Below, piece by piece: positions 1 to 5,030 of a stretch of DNA of 5,766 nucleotides. The notes under the pieces are model-generated. The model was given only the letters and a program-made list of their open reading frames with translations. It had not been told where the DNA came from and ran no database searches. Position 1 is the first letter of the stretch; every line of letters begins with the position of its first letter. The position numbers and the translations under genes were made by a program. The stretch comes from an uncultured Ruminococcus sp. (lineage in GTDB: Bacteria > Bacillota > Clostridia > Oscillospirales > Acutalibacteraceae), in NCBI GenBank assembly GCA_902773035.1, contig CACYDB010000161.1, positions 1-5,766 on the forward strand, in the 5' to 3' direction.

Positions 1-1
1 G

Positions 2-799
2 GCTCTCGGAGTTGACATCGACAATCTGCTCGTCGCTCAGCCCGACACAGGTGAGGACGCGCTCGAAATCGCCGAGGCGCTCATCCGAAGCGGAGCTATA
101 GACGTAATCGTTATCGACTCGGTAGCGGCTCTCGTGCCCAAGGCTGAGATCGAGGGCGAGATGGGCGACAGCCACGTCGGACTTCACGCGAGACTTATGT
201 CGCAGGCGTTGAGAAAGCTCGCGGGAGCTATCAACAAGAGCAACTGCGTGGCGATCTTCATCAATCAGCTTCGTGAGAAGGTCGGCGTTGTATACGGCAA
301 TCCCGAGGTTACAACAGGCGGACGCGCATTAAAGTTCTATTCCTCCGTCAGAATCGACGTAAGAAGGATCGAGACTCTCAAGCAGGGCGGCGAGATGATA
401 GGCAACCGCACTCGCGCGAAGGTCGTTAAGAATAAAATCGCTCCTCCGTTCAAGGAAGCGGAGTTTGACATTAAGTACGGTCAGGGCATCAACCGCATCG
501 GCGAGATGGTAGACCTCTCCGTAAAGGCTGACGTCATTCAGAAGGCGGGCGCGTGGTTCAGCTACAACGGCACAAGACTCGGACAGGGTCGTGAGAACGT
601 CAAGGAAATGCTGCTCAACAACAAGGAGCTCGCCGACGAAATCGAGAAGAAGCTCTGGGAGAATATCGACAAGCTCGCTCCCAAGAAAAAGGCTCCCGCC
701 AAGGCTAAGGCTGTGGCTGTAAAGGCTGAGGAAAAACCTGCCGAAAAGCCCGCCGCAAAGACTAAATCGGCTTCAATCGACGTACTGGTTGAGGAATGA
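2..799 (+). CDS. recA: RecA recombinase, C-terminal part (5' end outside window)
   Basis: RecA is the cytoplasmic ATP-dependent recombinase that forms filaments on single-stranded DNA, drives strand exchange and triggers LexA self-cleavage. The frame is open from base 2, so the gene enters from the left edge; 265 residues are visible, starting at about residue 106 of E. coli numbering. Seen here: the hydrophobic Walker B strand ending in VIVID (Asp at visible residue 39, like E. coli D144), loop L1 (EGEMGDSHVG), the FINQ motif (Gln at residue 89, like Q194), loop L2 (GNPEVTTGG) and the C-terminal domain with KAGAWFSYNG. Walker A is upstream of the window. The GTG at 134 is an internal Val codon, not a start. 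The last ~40 residues are a Lys/Ala/Pro-rich tail ending in DVLVEE, unlike the acidic tail of E. coli RecA. The stop overlaps the recX start by 4 bp. Identification is essentially certain. Confidence 0.98.
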   Translation, partial: ALGVDIDNLLVAQPDTGEDALEIAEALIRSGAIDVIVIDSVAALVPKAEIEGEMGDSHVGLHARLMSQALRKLAGAINKSNCVAIFINQLREKVGVVYGNPEVTTGGRALKFYSSVRIDVRRIETLKQGGEMIGNRTRAKVVKNKIAPPFKEAEFDIKYGQGINRIGEMVDLSVKADVIQKAGAWFSYNGTRLGQGRENVKEMLLNNKELADEIEKKLWENIDKLAPKKKAPAKAKAVAVKAEEKPAEKPAAKTKSASIDVLVEE

Positions 800-1410
800 T
801 AATTACCGATATCGTTCCCAAGCGCAAGAGGCTCTCGGCGCTGTATATCGACGGTGAGTTCGCGCTCAAGCTCGACACCGAGACCGTGCTTATGAGCAGG
901 TTTTCCGTAGGGTCGGAGATCACCGACGAGGAGCTCAGGGAGCTTATAGACTCATCAAATGAGAAACGCGCCAAGGAACGCGCTCTGTGGCTGATTTCAT
1001 ACCGCGACCACAGCAAAAAGGAGCTTGAGGAAAAGGTAAAAAAAGCCTCCGACGACGTCTCCGCCAAAAAGGCGGTCGAGCGTATGGAGGAGCTGGGACT
1101 GGTTGACGACGAAAAGTTCGCGCGCCGCTACGCTGAGGAGCTGATCAACGTCAAGCACCTTTCGGTCAGGGGCGCGAGATACAAGCTCACGGAGAAGGGA
1201 ATCGACCGCGAGCTCGCTGATGAGATCCTCGAGGAGCTCGATCCCGACCCGAGAGAGCATATACAAATTATTATTGACAAAAAGTACAGCGCGGCGCTTG
1301 CCGATGAAAAGGGCAGGCGGCGCTGTATTGCCGCGCTGCAGCGTATGGGTTACGCGTGGAGCGATATAAACGCCGTTATCGGCGAATATACTGAGGATGA
1401 ATACATATGA
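796..1410 (+). CDS. recX: RecX regulatory protein
   Basis: RecX is a small helical protein that binds the RecA filament groove and modulates, usually inhibits, filament extension and RecA ATPase/recombinase activity. At 204 residues the size is typical. Seen here: an N-terminal segment of about 50 residues (short beta-type stretch SALYIDGEFALKL), then three-helix repeats with family hallmarks: L-I-S-Y-R-D-H-S-K-K-E-L at 66-77, LGLVDDEKFARRYAEE at 100-115 and the G-x-R-x-x-L-x-E-K-G-I pattern at 126-136. The ATG lies in the ATGA overlap with the recA stop. The only upstream SD-like bases (GAGG, 791-794) sit one base from the ATG, so translation probably depends on ribosomes finishing recA. Its position directly after recA supports the call. 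It ends in a second ATGA overlap with rimO. Confidence 0.95.
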   Translation: MIITDIVPKRKRLSALYIDGEFALKLDTETVLMSRFSVGSEITDEELRELIDSSNEKRAKERALWLISYRDHSKKELEEKVKKASDDVSAKKAVERMEELGLVDDEKFARRYAEELINVKHLSVRGARYKLTEKGIDRELADEILEELDPDPREHIQIIIDKKYSAALADEKGRRRCIAALQRMGYAWSDINAVIGEYTEDEYI

Positions 1411-2735
1411 AATATAAGGTAGGAATCGTGTCGCTCGGATGCGCCAAGAATCAGGTTGACGCCGAAATGCTGCTCGCGACTCTGGGCAAAAACAACTTTG
1501 AGATCGTTGAGGACGTTGCGTTCTCGGACGCCGCGATCATCAACACCTGCGCCTTTATCGAGCCCGCGAAGCAGGAGAGCATTGAGGAAATACTTGAGCT
1601 CGCAAAGCTCAAGGCTGAGGGCAAAATCAAGTGCCTGATAGTTACGGGCTGTCTTGCCGAGAGGTATCAGGACGAGGTTATGAAACAGCTTCCCGAGGTT
1701 GACGCGTGCGTAGGTATCGGCGCGAATGAACAGATCGCCGAGATCATCACCAAAACTTTGGAGGGTGAAAAGCAGGAGCTCTTCCCTCCCAAAGATAAAA
1801 TCGCGCTCGAGGGCGACAGGATCCAGAGCACTCCGCGCCATTACGCGTACCTTAAAATCGCCGAGGGCTGCGACAACCACTGCACCTACTGCGCTATCCC
1901 GATGATCAGGGGCAAATACCGCAGCAGGACTATTGAAAACCTCGTGAAAGAGGCTCAGTGGCTCGCTGACGGCGGAGTTAAGGAGCTTATAGTTATAGCT
2001 CAGGACACCTCCTACTACGGCAACGACCTCTACGGAAAGCCTATGCTCCCGACGCTTTTAAGGGAGCTGTGCAAGATTGAAAAGCTCAGGTGGATCAGGG
2101 TGCTGTACTGCTATCCCGAACGCCTGACGGATGAGCTTATCGACACGATAGCCGACGAAAACAAGATCGTAAAATACCTCGATCTGCCGCTCCAGCACTG
2201 CGACGGCGCCGTACTAAAGAGAATGAACCGCAAGGGAGATTACGAATCCCTGCGCGCCCTTATAAACAAGCTGCGCGAGCGTATACCCGGAATCGTTCTG
2301 CGCTCGACCTTCATAGCGGGCTTCCCCGGTGAAAGCGAGGAACAGTTTGAAGCTCTGGCTCAGTTCGCCAAGGAGATGAGGTTCCAGCGACTCGGATGCT
2401 TCCCCTACTCTCAGGAGGAGGACACTCCCGCCGCGAAGCTTCCCGATCAGATCGACGAGGATACAAAGCAACGCCGCGCCGAAATCATAATGGAGCAACA
2501 GCAGCTCATTATGGAGGAGTACGCCGAGGCGCTTATCGGCAGCGAGGTCGAGGTTCTCTGCGAGGGCTTTGACAAAATCGCGGGCTGTTTCTTCGGCAGG
2601 ACTAAGGGCGACTCGCCCGAGGTTGACGGAAGCATCTTCTTTACCGCCGACGGTATCAAGCCTACGGCTGGCAGCTTCGTAAAAGTCCGCGTAACCGATT
2701 ACATAGGGATTGACCCCGTGGGAGAAATGATATAG
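1407..2735 (+). CDS. rimO: Ribosomal protein S12 methylthiotransferase RimO
   Basis: RimO is a cytoplasmic radical-SAM enzyme with two [4Fe-4S] clusters that adds a methylthio group to the beta carbon of a conserved aspartate in ribosomal protein uS12 (Asp88 in E. coli). The 442 residues match the family length. Domains seen: an N-terminal methylthiotransferase domain with three cluster cysteines (C12 in SLGCAKN, C48 in NTCAF, C82 in TGCLAER); the radical-SAM core with C155, C159 and C162 (GCDNHCTYC); and a C-terminal TRAM domain from about 376. The motifs SLGCAKNQVD and YLDLPLQH, together with LKRMNRKG, favour RimO over MiaB, which carries a YGCQMN-type N-terminus. An SD-like GAGG at 1393-1396 lies ten bases before the ATG, so it may initiate independently as well as by coupling to recX. 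Nothing looks broken. Confidence 0.96.
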   Translation: MKYKVGIVSLGCAKNQVDAEMLLATLGKNNFEIVEDVAFSDAAIINTCAFIEPAKQESIEEILELAKLKAEGKIKCLIVTGCLAERYQDEVMKQLPEVDACVGIGANEQIAEIITKTLEGEKQELFPPKDKIALEGDRIQSTPRHYAYLKIAEGCDNHCTYCAIPMIRGKYRSRTIENLVKEAQWLADGGVKELIVIAQDTSYYGNDLYGKPMLPTLLRELCKIEKLRWIRVLYCYPERLTDELIDTIADENKIVKYLDLPLQHCDGAVLKRMNRKGDYESLRALINKLRERIPGIVLRSTFIAGFPGESEEQFEALAQFAKEMRFQRLGCFPYSQEEDTPAAKLPDQIDEDTKQRRAEIIMEQQQLIMEEYAEALIGSEVEVLCEGFDKIAGCFFGRTKGDSPEVDGSIFFTADGIKPTAGSFVKVRVTDYIGIDPVGEMI

Positions 2736-2740
2736 AATAG

Positions 2741-2764
2741 AGGGTAACGGAGAAATCCTACCCT
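2741..2764 (+). other. Small hairpin with GAAA tetraloop in the rimO-pgsA gap
   Basis: Five bases after the rimO stop, AGGGTA (2741-2746) pairs with TACCCT (2759-2764). Inside it, after a two-base AC bulge, GGA (2749-2751) pairs with TCC (2756-2758) around a GAAA loop, a GNRA-class tetraloop. No T-run follows (GTATAATT), so it does not look like an intrinsic terminator. It could shape mRNA stability or processing between rimO and pgsA; that role is inferred. The fold is seen by eye only, without an energy calculation. Confidence 0.5.
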
Positions 2765-2781
2765 GTATAATTGGTGATTGA

Positions 2782-3375
2782 ATGAATTTACCCAACAAAC
2801 TGACTTTACTGAGAATTATTCTCGTGCCGTTCACGATAGCGGCAATACTGATAAACTTTCCGTTTCACTATCTGACGGCGCTGGCGCTGTTCGGAGCGGC
2901 AAGCCTTACCGATATGTTTGACGGAAAAATAGCCCGAAACCGTAACCTCGTCACAAACTTCGGAAAATTCTGCGACCCTCTGGCTGACAAGATCCTCGTG
3001 ATTTCCGTCCTGCTGTGCTTTTTACAATGCGGACTGTGCGACTGCGTACTGATAATAGTCGTGCTGTTCAGAGAGTTCGCCGTATCGTCCGTAAGACTTC
3101 TCGCGGCGAGCGAGGGCAAGGTGGTCGCGGCGAATATCTGGGGCAAGGTCAAGACCGTTACTCAGATTATCGCGATTATCCTGATTTTTGTATTGCAGTT
3201 CACGGTCGAGCTCGTGGATATGAGCCTGATCCGGCTTGATCCCGAGGTCATATCGCTGATCGGAACGGTATTCTTCTGGGTTGGCGAGATCGCGCTGTGG
3301 ATCTCAACCCTTTTCTGCATAATCTCAGGCATTATATATATGATCGACAACAGACAATTCATCAGTATGGAGTGA
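2782..3375 (+). CDS. pgsA: CDP-diacylglycerol--glycerol-3-phosphate 3-phosphatidyltransferase
   Basis: PgsA is an integral membrane enzyme that transfers the phosphatidyl group of CDP-diacylglycerol to sn-glycerol 3-phosphate, giving phosphatidylglycerol phosphate, the committed step to phosphatidylglycerol and cardiolipin. The 197-residue length is normal. The complete CDP-alcohol phosphotransferase signature is visible: D44, D47-G48, A51-R52, then G61, D65 and D69, matching DG-x2-AR-x8-G-x3-D-x3-D. Several hydrophobic membrane segments are evident (about 8-24, 29-41, 71-97, 123-143 and 157-187). The N-terminus NLPNKLTLLRIILVP is typical of PgsA and supports the ATG at 2782; a weak SD-like GGTGA lies at 2774-2778. 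The gene follows rimO by 46 bp and precedes cysS by 6 bp, so it is probably cotranscribed. Other family members (for example phosphatidylserine or cardiolipin synthases) are possible but fit the N-terminus and the usual rimO neighbour less well. Confidence 0.93.
   Translation: MNLPNKLTLLRIILVPFTIAAILINFPFHYLTALALFGAASLTDMFDGKIARNRNLVTNFGKFCDPLADKILVISVLLCFLQCGLCDCVLIIVVLFREFAVSSVRLLAASEGKVVAANIWGKVKTVTQIIAIILIFVLQFTVELVDMSLIRLDPEVISLIGTVFFWVGEIALWISTLFCIISGIIYMIDNRQFISME
3369..3372 (+). promoter_or_regulatory. Ribosome binding site that fixes the TTG start of cysS
   Basis: GGAG lies nine bases before the TTG at 3382 and overlaps the last codons of pgsA. No ATG or GTG lies between this site and the TTG in the cysS frame, and the first in-frame ATG (residue 12) would remove the conserved LYNT segment. 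This is what decides the start. Confidence 0.7.
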
Positions 3376-3381
3376 TATAAA

Positions 3382-4773
3382 TTGATACTTTACAACACAC
3401 TTGGACAGAAAAAAATGGAGTTTGTCCCTCATACAGAGGGCAAGGTCGCGATGTACACCTGCGGACCTACGGTCTACCACTACGCTCACATCGGCAACCT
3501 GCGCACCTACATTATGGAGGACGTGCTTGAAAAATATCTGCGCTACTCGGGCTACGACGTAAAGCGCGTTATGAACATCACCGACGTAGGTCATCTTACC
3601 TCCGACGCCGATACGGGCGACGATAAGATGGTCGAGGGCGCTAAGCGTGAGCACAAGACGGTTATGGAGATCGCGAAGTTCTACACAGACGCGTTCTTTG
3701 AGGACTGCAAAAAGCTCAACATCAAGACTCCCGACGTTGTAGAGCCCGCCACAAACTGCATCGACGACTTCATCAAAATGGTGTCGAAGCTTATGGACGA
3801 CGGCTACGCGTATTTCGCGGGCGGCAACGTTTATTTTGATACCTCAAAGCTCAAGGATTACTATGTTTTCGGCAATATGAACGCCGATGACCTCGAGGTC
3901 GGAGTGCGCGAGGACGTCGAAAGCGATGAGAATAAGCGCAATAAAACGGACTTCGTGCTGTGGTTTACGAAATCAAAATTTGAAGATCAGGCGCTCAAAT
4001 GGGACAGCCCCTGGGGCACAGGCTACCCCGGTTGGCATATCGAGTGTTCCTCAATCAGCATTAAGCACCTCGGCGAGTATCTTGATATTCACTGCGGCGG
4101 CGTAGACAACGCCTTCCCCCACCATACAAATGAGATCGCTCAGAGTGAAGCCTTCCTCGGTCACAAGTGGTGTAACTACTGGTTCCACGTGCTTCACCTC
4201 AATGACGCGCGCGGCAAGATGAGCAAGTCAAAGGGCGAGTTCCTGACCGTTTCTCTGCTTGAGGAGAAGGGCTACAATCCGCTCGTTTACAGAATGTTCT
4301 GCCTCCAGAGCCACTACAGAAAGCCGCTGACCTTCTCGTACGACAGCCTCGACAACACTGCCAAGGCGTACGAAAAGCTGACAAAGAGAATCGCTTCCTT
4401 AAAGGACGACGGCGAGGTTGACGACGCTATGGCAAAGGAGCTCGACGGCAAGTTCAGAGAAGCGCTCGACAACGACCTCAACACCTCGCTCGGACTGACA
4501 GCCGTTTACGACGTTCTCAAGGCTGACACAAACGACGCCACAAAGAAGTATGTTATCGGCGAGTTTGACAAGGTGCTCGGGCTTGACCTCGTAAGCGAGG
4601 CTGAGGAGAGCGCTGACAGTCTTGACGCTGAGATCGAGGCGCTGATCCAGAAGCGTCAGGAAGCCAGAAAGAATAAGGACTGGGCGACTGCCGACCAGAT
4701 CCGCGACGAATTAGCCGCGAGAAACATCAAGCTCATCGACACTCCCGACGGCATTAAGTGGGAATATATTTAA
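3382..4773 (+). CDS. cysS: Cysteine--tRNA ligase
   Basis: CysRS is a class I aminoacyl-tRNA synthetase that activates cysteine with ATP and charges tRNA-Cys in the cytoplasm. The 463-residue length is normal. Seen here: the HIGH motif as HIGN (36-39), the KMSKS motif (279-283) and the four zinc ligands that recognise the cysteine thiol (C27 in TCGPTVY, C222 in WHIECS, H247 and E251 in FPHHTNE). A GHLTSDADTGDDKM stretch (70-83) follows the NITD motif; it is the longer variant seen in many bacterial CysRS, where E. coli has NITDIDDK. The C-terminal half has the helical DALR-type region (about 320-400) and a basic tail ending in DGIKWEYI. Translation starts at TTG. The gene ends with two in-frame stops, TAA then TAG, followed directly by an intrinsic terminator, so it is the last gene of the transcript. 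No T-box leader fits in the 6-bp gap upstream. Confidence 0.97.
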   Translation: MILYNTLGQKKMEFVPHTEGKVAMYTCGPTVYHYAHIGNLRTYIMEDVLEKYLRYSGYDVKRVMNITDVGHLTSDADTGDDKMVEGAKREHKTVMEIAKFYTDAFFEDCKKLNIKTPDVVEPATNCIDDFIKMVSKLMDDGYAYFAGGNVYFDTSKLKDYYVFGNMNADDLEVGVREDVESDENKRNKTDFVLWFTKSKFEDQALKWDSPWGTGYPGWHIECSSISIKHLGEYLDIHCGGVDNAFPHHTNEIAQSEAFLGHKWCNYWFHVLHLNDARGKMSKSKGEFLTVSLLEEKGYNPLVYRMFCLQSHYRKPLTFSYDSLDNTAKAYEKLTKRIASLKDDGEVDDAMAKELDGKFREALDNDLNTSLGLTAVYDVLKADTNDATKKYVIGEFDKVLGLDLVSEAEESADSLDAEIEALIQKRQEARKNKDWATADQIRDELAARNIKLIDTPDGIKWEYI

Positions 4774-4781
4774 TAGAACGT

Positions 4782-4825
4782 AAATACCCTGTACCTCGTG
4801 ACTTTGAGGTACAGGGTTCTTATTT
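4782..4825 (+). terminator. Intrinsic terminator of the recA-cysS cluster
   Basis: CCCTGTACCTC (4787-4797) pairs perfectly with GAGGTACAGGG (4806-4816) around the eight-base loop GTGACTTT; A4786-T4817 adds a twelfth pair. The T-rich tail TTCTTATTT (4817-4825) follows, and an A-rich stretch (TAAATA) precedes the stem. It begins about nine bases after the cysS stop. The tail TATTT can also pair back with AAATA (4782-4786), and it is shared with the left arm of the first mini-hairpin downstream. Confidence 0.88.
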
Positions 4826-4887
4826 GCGAAGCAAATATCATTCGCCGCAGGCGGATTTCATTCTTCATTCGCGCAGCGAATATCATT
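4821..4887 (+). repeat. Array of three GNA-triloop mini-hairpins with TCATT spacers
   Basis: Three short palindromes follow one another. Hairpin 1 is TATTTGC-GAA-GCAAATA (4821-4837, 7 bp). Hairpin 2 is ATTCGCC-GCA-GGCGGAT (4840-4856, 7 pairs with one G-T). Hairpin 3 is ATTCGC-GCA-GCGAAT (4867-4881, 6 bp). Stem sequences differ but each loop is a GNA trinucleotide. Spacers are related: TATCATT follows hairpins 1 and 3 (4836-4842 and 4881-4887), and TTCATTC is duplicated head to tail between hairpins 2 and 3 (4857-4863, 4864-4870). This resembles dispersed intergenic palindromic repeats that I associate with Ruminococcus/Faecalibacterium-type genomes; that association is from memory. The function is unknown. 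It is not a CRISPR array. Confidence 0.75.
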
Positions 4888-4926
4888 ACTTGTCAAACGT
4901 AAGATTTAGAGGCAGCTTCATCCCCA

Positions 4927-4957
4927 AAAATCAACGGTCTGCGACCGTAACGATTTT
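4927..4957 (-). terminator. Two-part hairpin with triloop, possible terminator for the minus strand
   Basis: ACGGTC (4934-4939) pairs with GACCGT (4943-4948) around a three-base loop. Outside a small asymmetric internal loop, AAAATC (4927-4932) pairs with GATTTT (4952-4957). Read on the minus strand the loop is GCA and the inner stem is followed by TTGATTTTT, a fair U-tract, so it could stop transcripts leaving the PstS-like gene about 75 bases beyond that gene's stop codon. On the plus strand a weaker AACGATTTT follows. The GCA triloop design matches the array at 4821-4887 but in the opposite orientation. The terminator role is inferred; the palindrome is certain. Confidence 0.45.
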
Positions 4958-4994
4958 GACCCCTTATAAAAGGAGTACAATATTTTACATAAGC

Positions 4995-5025
4995 AACGGG
5001 CGGAAGGATTTCCATTCTGCCCGTT
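4995..5025 (-). terminator. Hairpin just after the PstS-like gene, probable terminator
   Basis: AACGGGC (4995-5001) pairs with GCCCGTT (5019-5025), starting about six bases beyond the stop codon of the minus-strand gene. The plus strand can extend the stem inward by a G-T pair and three more pairs (5002-5005 with 5015-5018); on the minus strand that position is an A-C mismatch. The T-run is better on the plus strand (GTTTTC at 5023-5028) than on the minus strand (TTGCTTATG). It may therefore act in both directions, or mainly against readthrough from the cysS side. Position favours service to the minus-strand gene. Confidence 0.55.
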
Positions 5026-5030
5026 TTCAA

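Noticed and set aside
134..136. GTG as the recA start
   Set aside because: The frame is open to the left edge and the upstream codons encode conserved RecA sequence (LGVDIDNLL, QPDTGED, the Walker B strand).
1350..1880. Open frame of 176 codons on the minus strand opposite rimO and the end of recX
   Set aside because: Same reason: antisense to clear conserved domains, explained by the codon bias of the sense gene.
2766..2771. Perfect TATAAT, possible -10 box for pgsA-cysS
   Set aside because: No matching -35 hexamer lies at 16-18 bp (GGTAAC/GGGTAA there), and a start at about 2778 would leave a leader of only about four bases before the pgsA ATG and exclude its SD-like bases.
2214..2834. 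Open frame of 206 codons on the minus strand opposite rimO and the pgsA start
   Set aside because: It is the antisense shadow of a well-supported gene; the peptide shows no family features and no ribosome site was seen.
3376..3381. T-box or other riboswitch before cysS
   Set aside because: Only six bases separate pgsA and cysS, and the pgsA 3' end shows no T-box-type terminator or leader.
4821..4887. CRISPR array
   Set aside because: The units are 15-17 bp palindromes with differing stems and spacers of a few bases; there are no identical repeats with 30-40 bp unique spacers and no cas genes.
4956..4981. TTGACC and TACAAT resembling a plus-strand promoter, followed by AGGAG-like bases nearby
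   Set aside because: The spacing is only 14 bp, no start codon follows at a usable distance, and nothing downstream on the plus strand is a gene.
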